Positions 9,623-18,016 of a stretch of DNA of 57,873 nucleotides are shown piece by piece (position 1 is the stretch's first letter; the number at the start of each line of letters is the position of its first letter). The position numbers were made by a program, and so were the translations under genes. The DNA comes from Deltaproteobacteria bacterium (lineage in GTDB: Bacteria > Desulfobacterota > DSM-4660 > Desulfatiglandales > HGW-15), in the NCBI GenBank assembly GCA_020060215.1, contig JAGVAP010000013.1, forward strand, positions 1-57,873, in the 5' to 3' direction. The notes beneath the pieces are model-generated. The model ran no database searches and was not told the DNA's origin. It worked only from the letters and a program-made list of their open reading frames with translations.

Positions 9623-9953
9623 GGCTCCAACCGGAGTCCCCGCTGTGCGCGGCCAGGGTTCGACCGATCCGGGCGAAAGATCATGGTCTGAGGTCCGAAT
9701 ACAGGACATCGACAGCTCCTCTCTCCGTCATCCCGGTGAAAAACCGGGATCCAGTATTTCCAGGCTGTTCCAGGACACCTCCAGGCTGCGGGCCTGTCCG
9801 GCATCCCCGCACGCATCCTGCGAATACAGTTCCCCACCCCGCCATTTACAGTATTCCTTGACCTTGCAATTGAAGCACCGTGCGCTAAGTCTACGTAGCA
9901 CGATCGATCATGCCGCCGCCATGGGCCATGGACTACGGAAAAGGAGCGTCAGG
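9623..9953. other. Intergenic region with REP-like hairpin
   Basis: No gene is supported in these 331 bases. A hairpin at 9727-9754 belongs to a repeat family also found at 14611 and 35990. An element CTACGTAG lies near 9889-9896 upstream of the next small gene; its role is unknown. Confidence 0.55.
9727..9754. repeat. REP-like hairpin, ATCCCGGT family, copy 1
   Basis: The arms ATCCCGGT and ACCGGGAT flank GAAAA, with conserved GTC before and CCAG after. The same unit occurs at 14611-14637 (inverted) and 35990-36020. Confidence 0.8.
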
Positions 9954-10223
9954 ATGAAAGAGATAGGACCTCGCAGGCTGCCCTTCACCTTGACCGAAGA
10001 GGAGGCCTTTCAGGTTCCGCCTCCGAGGAGGACCCTGTGTCCGAGATACGAGGAATGCCTCGATTTCGCAGCGGAGCGTCTTTGGACCTCCTTCACCTGC
10101 AGGGGGTGTCTGATGGAGGAAATGATCCTGACGGGGAAGGTCAAGGAGCTCACTCCACCGAAGGTGAGGATTACCATCATCTTCGACAACCCGGTCTATC
10201 TACCCCCACCGCCAGCTTTTTAA
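9954..10223 (+). CDS. Small CPxYxxCLD zinc-motif protein
   Basis: An 89-residue protein with four cysteines in the pattern CP-x-Y-xx-CLD-x6-WT-xxx-C-xx-C (from LCPRYEECLD to FTCRGC). This should bind one zinc or iron. The tail VRITIIFDNPVYLPPPPAF is short and unrelated to known domains. The ATG at 9954 is preceded by AAGGAG. A second protein in this window (24577-24789) has exactly the same cysteine spacing, so the two are paralogues. The family is not one I can name; a regulatory or redox role is possible but unsupported. Confidence 0.72.
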   Translation: MKEIGPRRLPFTLTEEEAFQVPPPRRTLCPRYEECLDFAAERLWTSFTCRGCLMEEMILTGKVKELTPPKVRITIIFDNPVYLPPPPAF

Positions 10224-10310
10224 TCTCCCGTTGTCGGGGAGAGCGACCGTTTGCGTTTCTCTCTGCGCCTCCATGCTCTCAAGCGAAGCACCCCATTTCG
10301 CGTACGTACC

Positions 10311-10332
10311 AAATACAGTTTTCGTCCCTTTG
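10311..10332 (+). promoter_or_regulatory. Two-block motif site A
   Basis: Left block AAATACAG, seven bases, right block CCCTTTG. It lies about 110 bases upstream of the small membrane protein at 10443. One of twelve similar sites. Confidence 0.4.
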
Positions 10333-10442
10333 GAATGGGGGGTTGCCGGTATGTACGAAGCGGACGCCGGCACGTATTCTCGACGGAGATCGCAAAGGTC
10401 GATGATCGGTCTTTGGATCCAGGCACTCACGGGGGAATGGAA

Positions 10443-10574
10443 ATGGAGATCTACACGATTGAGCAAGGCAGGATGAGACAGGTTCCTGTGGACTACGAAT
10501 TGAAACAGATGGTGAAGTACATCCTGCTCGTTGTCCTCGGCCTCATGGTCGGCCACCTATTCGCGGCCTTCTAG
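10443..10574 (+). CDS. Small single-pass membrane protein
   Basis: A 43-residue protein. The first half is polar (MEIYTIEQGRMRQVPVDYEL) and the second half is one transmembrane helix (YILLVVLGLMVGHLFAAF). An ATG six bases upstream (10437) is an alternative start; GGGGGAA lies just before. Its stop overlaps, in convergent orientation, the last 18 bases of the flavoprotein gene on the other strand. It is too short for family assignment. Support comes from the clear helix, the ribosome binding site and motif site A upstream. Confidence 0.5.
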   Translation: MEIYTIEQGRMRQVPVDYELKQMVKYILLVVLGLMVGHLFAAF

Positions 10575-11708
10575 GAGATAGCGTTTGAGCAACCGCATCC
10601 GGGCCGGTGCGCTCCAGAGGGATCGGTAGCTCCTCTCGCCCGTGAACACTCCGGAAACGGCCCGGATGAGGCGGTCGCCATGGTGCTTGACCGCCCACGT
10701 CCCAAGCCCCGGGACCCCGTACAGCATGCCGGCGAAAAGACGCGCGGCCGAGAGTTCGGGAAGGATATGCCGCTTGACCAGCATCTCATACATGGCCCCG
10801 GACCTTTTCTCGTGAAGCCGGCTTTCCAGCACTCCCCTGGCTGCGAGAAACCCGCTCAGGACAGCCGACGAGATCCCTTCTGCCGTGACCGGATCGGCAA
10901 AGCCGGCGGCATCCCCTGCGAGGAGCAGCCGGCCCCGTGCAAACCCGTCCCGACGAGGGGAAATGGGGATGACGAAGCCGTGCCGTTCCTCTCTGCGGAC
11001 CCGGGTGATGCCCAGGAACCTGAGGTAAGCGGCCATGTTCCCCCTCAGGGACTTCTCCTTGCGCCTGATATAGACGAAACCGGCGGAGAGATGGTCCCTC
11101 TTGGGGAACAACCAGCCGTAACCCGCGCCGGCGAGGTCAAAATCGAAACGCACCGTGTTCTCAAAACGGCACATCTCATCGTCGGGGAGATAGAGTTCGC
11201 ATTCCACGGCCGGTGCGAGGTGTCGTGTATCCTTCCAGCCTGCGCTCCTGGCGGTGACGCTGTTCGCCCCGTCTGCAACAATGACGAGACGGCATCGGAT
11301 CGTGCCCGAGCCGCTGCATACTTCCACATGGTCCCTGCGCACCTCCAGGGAGCGAACGGCGATTCCGGGGCATACGCGGGCACCGGCCTTCTCGGCTTCT
11401 GAAAGCAGCAGACGGTCGAAGGAGGAACGCATGGTCATGGACAAGAGGGGAGCGTCACCCTGGACGTCGAAGCGGATACTGCGGCCCAGGAGAGTGACCG
11501 AAGCGGAACGAAACTCCCTCTCCACCACCGGGCTGATGTCGAAGGACAGGAGCTTCTTCGTCTTCTGGACGATGCCTCCGCCGCAAGTCTTGTATCGGGG
11601 GATCTCCCTCTTCTCGAGAACGATCACGCTCGCCCCGCCCTCGGCAAGTTTGAGCGCGGACGAGGAGCCTGCCGGCCCGCCTCCGATGACCGCGACGTCA
11701 TACATCAT
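10557..11708 (-). CDS. Geranylgeranyl reductase family flavoprotein
   Basis: FAD-dependent oxidoreductase, 383 residues. The N-terminal dinucleotide motif is DVAVIGGGPAGSSSALKLA. It is followed by the family's KTCGGG cysteine motif, VIVADGANSVTARSAG and the second FAD motif LLAGDAAGFADPVTAEGI. Members hydrogenate isoprenoid double bonds in quinones, chlorophyll side chains or archaeal-type lipids. In bacteria of this kind the substrate is usually unknown, with menaquinone or polyprenol side chains being plausible. The start is one of two adjacent ATG codons at 11708/11705. It is a single-gene unit, convergent with the small membrane protein. Confidence 0.88.
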   Translation of the reverse strand: MMYDVAVIGGGPAGSSSALKLAEGGASVIVLEKREIPRYKTCGGGIVQKTKKLLSFDISPVVEREFRSASVTLLGRSIRFDVQGDAPLLSMTMRSSFDRLLLSEAEKAGARVCPGIAVRSLEVRRDHVEVCSGSGTIRCRLVIVADGANSVTARSAGWKDTRHLAPAVECELYLPDDEMCRFENTVRFDFDLAGAGYGWLFPKRDHLSAGFVYIRRKEKSLRGNMAAYLRFLGITRVRREERHGFVIPISPRRDGFARGRLLLAGDAAGFADPVTAEGISSAVLSGFLAARGVLESRLHEKRSGAMYEMLVKRHILPELSAARLFAGMLYGVPGLGTWAVKHHGDRLIRAVSGVFTGERSYRSLWSAPARMRLLKRYLLEGRE

Positions 11709-11811
11709 AAGGCAAAGATTCCAGCCTATTATTGGCCTGATGGAGTTGGCTTTTCATTATATGGGAAGGAGAAAAAAGGCAAGTGAATTCCGGGTTGCTC
11801 AGGGCAGTGCA

Positions 11812-11833
11812 AAATACAGGAAAACACCTATTT
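11812..11833 (+). promoter_or_regulatory. Two-block motif site B
   Basis: Left block AAATACAG, seven bases, right block CCTATTT, about 120 bases before the secreted protein at 11955. The outer bases form an imperfect dyad (AAATA ... TATTT), so it might also serve the divergent flavoprotein gene. Confidence 0.45.
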
Positions 11834-11954
11834 ACTTACTCGCCACTTTGGAGCATTCGGGAAGAAGTGGAAAGGGGTTGTCCGGAAAGGAAGCGACGGG
11901 ATCCCCGCCGGGTATCAAGCTGCCGCCGTCAATGGCCCGTGAAGAGAACTGGTC

Positions 11955-12470
11955 ATGAAAAGAAACTGCCGTACCGCTCTGATCCTCTTCATATGTATCC
12001 CCTGGATTCTATCCGCGCCCGCCCCTGAAGACGCTTCCGCGGATCCCCGCGAGAGATCCTACACGGAGCCGGGAGTTTCAGCCGAATCCATGGAGGGGGC
12101 GACCCCGGATCTCCTCATCCTGCGGTTTTCCGGGTCCTATGACCCTTTTACCGTAACCTCCCTGGTCCCGGGCGTGAAACCCGGGCTGGATCTGTTGGAC
12201 CAGTCTTCCTACTCGCTGAAGTTCTCCTTGCCGCTGACCTGGGGCCCCGACCTCTACGGCCGGCCCGAAGAAGGAGGCCATTTTTTCAGCGCGGGCCTTT
12301 ACGCCTCGGTCCGGCTGAAATCCCTGCCTGCCCGATACGGATCCTGGACGCTCAGTACGGGCCTGTTCGTGGTCGGGCGGGACCAGAACGCTCCCCATCA
12401 GGCGACCTATACCGGAGACCCCGACTACATCGGGGGTCTCGGAACCGTGAACATCAGCATTGTCTACTGA
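11955..12470 (+). CDS. Exported protein, possible beta-barrel
   Basis: A 171-residue protein of unknown function. The N-terminus MKRNCRTALILFICIPWILSA is a signal peptide. The rest has alternating hydrophobic and polar stretches (YSLKFSLPLTWG, FFSAGLYASVRLKS, WTLSTGLFVVG). It ends in NISIVY with a terminal aromatic residue, the usual mark of outer-membrane beta-strands. It is short for a porin, so it could be a small barrel or a periplasmic lipid-facing protein. The gene is convergent with and overlaps by 7 bases the sensor kinase gene on the other strand. Motif site B lies upstream. Confidence 0.65.
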   Translation: MKRNCRTALILFICIPWILSAPAPEDASADPRERSYTEPGVSAESMEGATPDLLILRFSGSYDPFTVTSLVPGVKPGLDLLDQSSYSLKFSLPLTWGPDLYGRPEEGGHFFSAGLYASVRLKSLPARYGSWTLSTGLFVVGRDQNAPHQATYTGDPDYIGGLGTVNISIVY

Positions 12471-14488
12471 CAGGCCCACGCATGGACTGTCTGAACCTCA
12501 GGCAGCGTGAAGATGAAGAGGGAGCCTTTTCCTTCGCTGCTTCGCGCAGTGATCTCGCCCCCGTGGCGCTCCACGATCTTCCTGCAGATCGCCAGACCCA
12601 TTCCCACTCCGTTGTACTCGTTCCTCCCATGGAGCCTCTGAAAAGGCATGAAGATGCGGTCCAGATACTTCTCATCGAATCCGATCCCGTTGTCCTCGAC
12701 GCAGATCTCATGCCTGACCGGCAAACCGTCCCCATGGGGCCGGGAATAGATCCTGACGCGCGGCTTCTCGGAGGGCTGGTGGAATTTCAGGGCATTGGCG
12801 ATCAGGCTCTGGAAGACCTGGCTGATCTGCGAAACGTCCGCCTCAAGGGTCGGAAGGGGCCCGACCTCGACCGTGCCGCCGGTTTCCTTGATCCTTATCT
12901 CGAGGTTGCTCATGGCATCCCGAACCGCATCGCCCAGGTCGATCTGTGACAGGGTCTGCTCCCTGGAGTTCAGACGCGAGTACTTGAGCAGGGAGTCCAG
13001 AAGCACCTCCATCCGGGCGGCCGCCTTCTGCATTCGGCTCACATAGTCCCGGGCAAGCTCGTCCGGATAGCTCTTGAACTTGCCGACGAGCAGGTCGCCG
13101 AAGGTCTGAATCTTGCGAAGGGGCTCATGGAGGTCGTGGGATGCGATAAAGGCAAAATCCTGGAGATCCTGGTTCTTCCGCTCCAGCTCGGCGGTGCGCT
13201 CCCTCACTCTCCGTTCCAGCTCACGCCTGGACTGCCTGAGCTCGTCCTCCATCTCTTTTCTCGGGGTGATATCGTGAAAGGTGATGACCCCCGCAACGAT
13301 CCTGTTCTCCTCGTCGTAGATGGGCGCCGAGTTGGCGCTCATGATGGCCCGGGTACCGTTCCTGCGTGAGAAGCCGATCTCTTTCTGGAGAACGACTTCC
13401 CCATTCTGGATGGACTGCCTCAGGGGCCATTCGTCGACGCTCTCCTCCCGGAATCCCTCCATCCAGAACATCTCCGCCTTTCTGTTCCCCAGAATGGGTT
13501 TCCCGCTCCCGGCTTCGGCAATGATCACGCCGGCAGGCATCTGCTCCAGGACGGCGTTCAAAAAACCCCTCTCCCTGGCCAAAGCCTCCATGCTCCGTCG
13601 CATCTCGATGAACCTGGACTCGTAAAGGGCGCGGGGCTGCGGCAGGAGACCGGTCACGATCCGATCCAGGGAGACCCTGCGGGAGCGGGCAGAGATCATG
13701 GCCTTGGAGACTGCAATGACCAGGTAGATCCCGCCGGCGTACAGGGATATCCGTCCCGCCCACGCCATGGGACTCCCCACCACGAAGACGAGAAAGAGGG
13801 CGAGAAGCCCCGATGAAATCAACAGCAGCCCCAAACCGTACCAGTAGAGGAAGGCCACATGAAGGCGATGGGAGGCGGCCAGGAAGAAGACGGACGAGAG
13901 GGCAAACAGCACGATGGCCCATCCGAGCACCAGTTGGCGGAAGGGTGTGGGGCCTGCGAGCGGATTGAAGAACAAGGGAAGAGAGCGATCCATGTTCAGG
14001 GAGAGCAGGAGGAGGATCATCGCCGCCACCCCCGCATAGGCCAGGACGATCTTCCTCCTCCTCCATTCCGGTCTACGCTCTTCCCCCGTCTCCAGGAGCG
14101 TAAAGCCGGCGCCGGCCAGGTGGAAAAGACCCCCCAGGAAAAACCCCGCGTTGTAGATGGAGGCGGAGAGGTCCTGGGCTTCATGGGACCCCATAAACCA
14201 TCCCGCCGCCACACTCGCCACACCTGCGGCGAGGGCTCCGCAACCCATGCAGAGCAGTGAAGGCTGGCCGCCGGTCAGGTAGGCCCTGCCCGAGATCCCG
14301 GAGATGTAAAAGGAAACGAGGGAGAGGAAGAGCACGTTCAGGACCGGGACCAGCAGGGGCGGATCATAGACAAACCACGGACTTACCACCTCGAAATGGA
14401 GGCAGAAGATCACGCTCAGCATGATCAGGGGGGGGAGGGCTTGGAGCCCTTTCCCCACTGCTCCTCGTCGTTGAAAAAGGCCTCCCAT
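12464..14488 (-). CDS. Sensor histidine kinase with multi-pass membrane domain
   Basis: A sensor of about 674 residues. The first 280 residues hold seven or eight hydrophobic helices (for example VLNVLFLSLVSFYISGI, MILLLLSLNM, LLLISSGLLALFLVFVVG), a MASE-like integral membrane sensor. A PAS domain follows (LEQMPAGVIIAEAG ... VITFHDITPRKEMEDEL), then a coiled coil. HisKA has FIASHDLHEPLRK (phosphoacceptor His451) and HATPase has NALKFHQ, DNGIGF and GVGMGLAI. The start is uncertain. The frame is open to 14596 through a TTG inside a region next to a REP hairpin; the ATG at 14488 is more plausible though its ribosome binding site is weak. No regulator is adjacent. The catalytic part is closely related to the kinases at 7211 and 37937. 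Confidence 0.88.
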   Translation of the reverse strand: MGGLFQRRGAVGKGLQALPPLIMLSVIFCLHFEVVSPWFVYDPPLLVPVLNVLFLSLVSFYISGISGRAYLTGGQPSLLCMGCGALAAGVASVAAGWFMGSHEAQDLSASIYNAGFFLGGLFHLAGAGFTLLETGEERRPEWRRRKIVLAYAGVAAMILLLLSLNMDRSLPLFFNPLAGPTPFRQLVLGWAIVLFALSSVFFLAASHRLHVAFLYWYGLGLLLISSGLLALFLVFVVGSPMAWAGRISLYAGGIYLVIAVSKAMISARSRRVSLDRIVTGLLPQPRALYESRFIEMRRSMEALARERGFLNAVLEQMPAGVIIAEAGSGKPILGNRKAEMFWMEGFREESVDEWPLRQSIQNGEVVLQKEIGFSRRNGTRAIMSANSAPIYDEENRIVAGVITFHDITPRKEMEDELRQSRRELERRVRERTAELERKNQDLQDFAFIASHDLHEPLRKIQTFGDLLVGKFKSYPDELARDYVSRMQKAAARMEVLLDSLLKYSRLNSREQTLSQIDLGDAVRDAMSNLEIRIKETGGTVEVGPLPTLEADVSQISQVFQSLIANALKFHQPSEKPRVRIYSRPHGDGLPVRHEICVEDNGIGFDEKYLDRIFMPFQRLHGRNEYNGVGMGLAICRKIVERHGGEITARSSEGKGSLFIFTLPEVQTVHAWACQ

Positions 14489-14610
14489 GGCCAGCCCGTC
14501 ATGAAACGGAAAGAAAACGTTGGACGCGACAAACCGGCAGGTCGCTAAACGCCCCAGGGGCTGTCGCTGTCGTTCCGGAGGAAGCCGGAATCCCAAGGTT
14601 TCATGCGCTT

Positions 14611-14637
14611 CTGGATCCCGGTTCCACCGGGATGACG
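14611..14637. repeat. REP-like hairpin, ATCCCGGT family, copy 2
   Basis: CTGGATCCCGGT, TCC, ACCGGGATGAC: the inverted version of the unit at 9727, just upstream of the sensor kinase reading frame and downstream of the ferritin-like gene. Confidence 0.75.
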
Positions 14638-14662
14638 AAAAAGAGAGGATTTCAGCAGCCTG

Positions 14663-14983
14663 CTAGGTCTTCAAGACGTGCTCCGCTCCTTTCGCCATGA
14701 TCTCTTCCACCTCCTCGCTCCCCTCGGAGTAGAACCGCTCCTCCTCGGGTGCGAGGCTCTTCAGGAGCCTCAGGAACTCTCCCGCGTGGACCCGCTCCTC
14801 ATCGGCCACGTCTTTCATAACCGCCGCGGTCAGCGGATCGTCGGTCGCCTCGGCGATCTGCATGTAGAATTGAACGGCCTCGTACTCGGCCGCGATGGAG
14901 AAGCGTACCGCCCGGATCAGCTCTGCTTTGGTCATCGTGCGATCCAGTCTCAAACCAGAAAACGGCGTCGCAAACTCCGGCAT
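14663..14983 (-). CDS. Two-helix ferritin-like (demi-ferritin) protein
   Basis: A 106-residue di-iron protein of the rubrerythrin/encapsulated-ferritin superfamily. One helix carries SIAAEYEAVQFY and the second ADEERVHAGEF, giving the E ... ExxH ligand set of a half ferritin bundle. Such proteins dimerise to build the di-iron site and oxidise Fe(II) or remove peroxide. The C-terminal tail (EGSEEVEEIMAKGAEHVLKT) is acidic and then basic. Some relatives are cargo of encapsulins, but no encapsulin gene or clear targeting peptide is seen here. AAGGAGGG lies five bases before the ATG. It stands alone between the sensor kinase and an unknown gene, all on the minus strand. Confidence 0.8.
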   Translation of the reverse strand: MPEFATPFSGLRLDRTMTKAELIRAVRFSIAAEYEAVQFYMQIAEATDDPLTAAVMKDVADEERVHAGEFLRLLKSLAPEEERFYSEGSEEVEEIMAKGAEHVLKT

Positions 14984-15116
14984 GATTCCCTCCTTGTCCC
15001 GGAAATGGGTTGTTCGTCACAACTTCACCAGCACGTCTTGCGAAAGAGGCCCGGCCGACCACCACATGGAACCGAAGTGACGCCTCTTGGATGGGACTAT
15101 GGTGGGGGGGGGCGCG

Positions 15117-15539
15117 CTATGCGGGAAATTTCAGCACGAGCTTTTCCTCGTCCCCGCCTCTCTTGACCTTGATCCCGAGATCAACGCTCGCATCCCGGAC
15201 ACCCATGGCAAGAAGGGACTTGCCCTTTTCTCCTTCAAGATGGGTGATTTGCCTCAAGGACTCCATGATGCGGTTCCCTACAGCGACGCCTGGGGACGGG
15301 AGTTCCGCCTTCCTGTACTCCGCAATGACCTTCACCTCGCCTTCCTCGGACCTGGTGACGGAAATCTCCTTGGCGCCTGCGTTGATGCCGTGGATCACGG
15401 CAAGGGCGAGCCACTTCAGCGCTGCTTCCTCCTGGTCGTCCTCTGTCGGGAGCCCCGCCATCTCTCTCAGGGGGTCTGTGGTCGCAAAACAATCGATCAG
15501 TTTCTGGATACGGCTGTGCAAGCTCTCCTTGTCTCTCAC
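15117..15539 (-). CDS. Conserved-looking protein of unknown function
   Basis: A 140-residue soluble protein with no motif I can assign. It begins MRDKESLHSRIQKLIDCFAT and is predicted helical in the first half (EEAALKWLALAVIHGINAGAKEI). It is beta-rich after that (VTRSEEGEVKVIAEYRKAEL) with a lysine-rich end. There are no signal peptide, membrane helix or cysteine pairs. Codon use matches neighbours and nothing overlaps it, so it is probably real. Motif site I lies about 170 bases upstream in the right orientation, hinting at shared control with the stress genes. Confidence 0.65.
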   Translation of the reverse strand: MRDKESLHSRIQKLIDCFATTDPLREMAGLPTEDDQEEAALKWLALAVIHGINAGAKEISVTRSEEGEVKVIAEYRKAELPSPGVAVGNRIMESLRQITHLEGEKGKSLLAMGVRDASVDLGIKVKRGGDEEKLVLKFPA

Positions 15540-15942
15540 CCTGTCCCTCCTCTTCCTTTTTCAGGTCCAAAGACTTTCACCGATTCATCCGCAACCGCCC
15601 GCTCCGCGGGCCGTCACCTCCGCTCAGAGACGCTATTCCGTTTGATCTCCTTCTTGTCGAGGGCTGTCAGCTGGGGACATTCTATCCGACATACCCGTTT
15701 TGATTGAATAAGTTCAATCCTGTATTTTTCCTTCCCCCGGAATCGAGCCGTACCTGCCTCTCTTGCCGGAGATACTTTCTTCCACCCATGCCGGCCCCGG
15801 ACCTGTTCCCAGACCCCAGTGGAATCGACGGCAAGAAGGGAGGAACCGTTGCCAACCGCAAGTTTGCTGCTTATCTTTGCGTACGCCGGGTGAATGGAAA
15901 CCGTTCCCCGGCGGTCCCTTGAACAGGTACAGGAAAAAGGAG
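15540..15942. other. Divergent intergenic region
   Basis: This 403-base gap lies between the unknown minus-strand gene and the plus-strand transketolase. Apart from motif site I (15706-15727) no structured element or gene is visible. It must hold promoters for both directions. Confidence 0.55.
15706..15727 (-). promoter_or_regulatory. Two-block motif site I
   Basis: On the minus strand: left block AAATACAG, seven bases, right block CTTATTC. It points toward the unknown gene starting at 15539. Confidence 0.4.
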
Positions 15943-17814
15943 ATGGATCTTCATAACAAGCTGGAATCACTGGCCTCTCTCGTCCGATACTACTCCCTCC
16001 TGGCGACGACGGAAGCCGGATCGGGTCACCCGAGCTCTTCCCTTTCGGCGGCCGATCTGGTCACGGCCCTGGTGTTCGGCGGGACGTTTCGCTTCGACGT
16101 CGAGCGGCCCGGCTACCCTAATAACGATCGTCTGATCTTCTCAAAGGGACATGCGTCCCCCCTCCTCTACACCATCTGGCTTGCAGCGGGTGCGGTCACC
16201 GAAGAGGAGATGCTCACCCTCCGGAAACGGGGCAGCCGGCTGGAAGGACATCCCACACCCGCCTTTCCCTTTTCAGAGGCGGCCACAGGCTCTCTGGGAC
16301 AGGGACTCTCGATCGGCCTGGGGATGGCCTTGAATGCGAAGATCGAAAACCTTTCTTACAGGACCTATGTGCTCCTCGGAGACAGTGAGATGTCCGAGGG
16401 TTCCCAGTGGGAGGCGGTCCAGATTGCCGCGCACTACAAACTCGATAACCTCATCGGCATCATCGACGTAAACAGGCTGGGACAATGCGGTCCGACCATG
16501 TACGGGCACGACCTGGACGCTTACAGAGAAAGGCTCTCGGCCTTCGGCTGGAGGACGTGCTGTATCGATGGTCACAACCTGCGCGAGATCCTGCACTCCT
16601 TCTCAGAGGCCGGCACGAACCGGGGAACCCCCTTCATGATCATCGCAAGGACGATCAAGGGGAAAGGGGTATCCTTTCTCGAAGATCGGAGCGGGTGGCA
16701 TGGCAAGCCCGTGGGGAGAGAAGAGCTGCAACGGGCGCTCAAGGTTCTCGGAGAGGTGGACCGATCGGTTCGCGGCACCATCCCCCGACCCGAGGAGCTG
16801 GAACCCGAAGGTCGGGCGGCCGAGGCCGTCCCCCCCCCTTGCTACAGCGGAGGCCCGGTCTCGACCCGCAGGGCCTACGGCAATGCGCTGAAGCGGATCC
16901 ATCCGGGATTTCCCGAGATGGTCGTGCTCGACGCAGAGGTCAGCAACAGCACGTACTCCGAGATATTCAAGGAGGCGGCCCCCGAGCGGTTCTTTGAGAT
17001 GTTCGTGGCTGAGCAGAACATGGCGGGGACCGCCCTCGGACTCTCTCTCAGGGGAAAGATCCCCTTCATCTCGACTTTCGCGGCCTTTCTGACCAGGGCC
17101 TTCGACCAGATCAGGATGAGCCGCTACTCCGAGGGAAACATCAAGATCTGCGGTTCCCATGCAGGGGTCTCCATAGGCCAGGACGGGCCGTCCCAGATGG
17201 GTCTCGAAGATCTTGCCATGTTCCGCACCCTCATTGGCAGCGTGGTGCTCTATCCCTCGGACGCGATCTCTACCGAGCGGCTGGTGGAGCAGGCCGCCGG
17301 CCACCGGGGGATCGTCTATATCAGGACGACCCGAGGCGAAACCCCGCTCCTCTACGGCAGTGAAGAGGAGTTCCCCATCGGGGGCAGCAAGGTGCTCAGA
17401 GAGGGCCCGGCCGATCGGGTATCCGTCCTGGCCGCGGGAATCACCGTCCACGAAGCGCTCGCCGCCCACGAGGAGCTGAAAAAGAGAGGGATCGCCGTCC
17501 GAGTGATCGACCTCTACTCCATCAAGCCCATGGATGAGGAGACGATCCGCAGGGCGGCGGAGGAGACCGGGGCCGTGATCACGGTGGAGGATCACTTCGC
17601 ACAAGGGGGGCTCGGGGAGGGGGTTTTGAGTGTCCTCGCCGGGGATGCCGTCCCGGTCCACTCCCTCGCAGTGCGGAGGATTCCCTCGAGCGGCAAACCG
17701 GAGGAGCTGCTGGACTTCGAGGGGATCTCACGACGAGCCATTGTCCAGAAAGTGCTGGAGATCACGGCGAGCGAAGAACCGAAGGGACGAGAAAAACAAG
17801 GTGACGAACACTGA
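15943..17814 (+). CDS. Transketolase, full-length
   Basis: Thiamine-diphosphate enzyme of about 623 residues that moves two-carbon units in the non-oxidative pentose phosphate pathway. The N-terminal half has EAGSGHPSSSLSAADL, FSKGHASPLLY and the ThDP/Mg motif GDSEMSEGSQWE with the trailing asparagine in IIDVNRLGQ. The C-terminal half has the pyrimidine-binding region VAEQNMAGTALGLSLRG and the transketolase C domain (GITVHEALAAHEEL ... VITVEDH). It is one polypeptide, unlike the split archaeal type, though similar in sequence to that type. The ATG at 15943 is used because AGGA and AAGG lie just before; upstream frame sequence is non-conserved. It is followed by sodB after 200 bases containing a degenerate repeat at 17803-17832. 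Confidence 0.93.
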   Translation: MDLHNKLESLASLVRYYSLLATTEAGSGHPSSSLSAADLVTALVFGGTFRFDVERPGYPNNDRLIFSKGHASPLLYTIWLAAGAVTEEEMLTLRKRGSRLEGHPTPAFPFSEAATGSLGQGLSIGLGMALNAKIENLSYRTYVLLGDSEMSEGSQWEAVQIAAHYKLDNLIGIIDVNRLGQCGPTMYGHDLDAYRERLSAFGWRTCCIDGHNLREILHSFSEAGTNRGTPFMIIARTIKGKGVSFLEDRSGWHGKPVGREELQRALKVLGEVDRSVRGTIPRPEELEPEGRAAEAVPPPCYSGGPVSTRRAYGNALKRIHPGFPEMVVLDAEVSNSTYSEIFKEAAPERFFEMFVAEQNMAGTALGLSLRGKIPFISTFAAFLTRAFDQIRMSRYSEGNIKICGSHAGVSIGQDGPSQMGLEDLAMFRTLIGSVVLYPSDAISTERLVEQAAGHRGIVYIRTTRGETPLLYGSEEEFPIGGSKVLREGPADRVSVLAAGITVHEALAAHEELKKRGIAVRVIDLYSIKPMDEETIRRAAEETGAVITVEDHFAQGGLGEGVLSVLAGDAVPVHSLAVRRIPSSGKPEELLDFEGISRRAIVQKVLEITASEEPKGREKQGDEH

Positions 17815-18016
17815 ACATCCAACATCGAATGGAAAACCCCAGGGGGGACCCTCAACAAGACGAGTGACCAGTGACATCTTCATCTCTTCGTCTCTCCGTG
17901 GCCGATCTCTTGCCGGTCTGATGAATACTGCCTTGATGCAGGGATAATACGAAATGGACCCGATGTACTTCAACTCCGATAACGCGCACTGTGCCATCCA
18001 AAGAAAGGAACGGATC

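Noticed and set aside
14489..14596. TTG start at 14596 for the membrane sensor kinase
   Set aside because: It lies next to a REP hairpin, has no ribosome binding site and adds a non-conserved, non-membrane leader.
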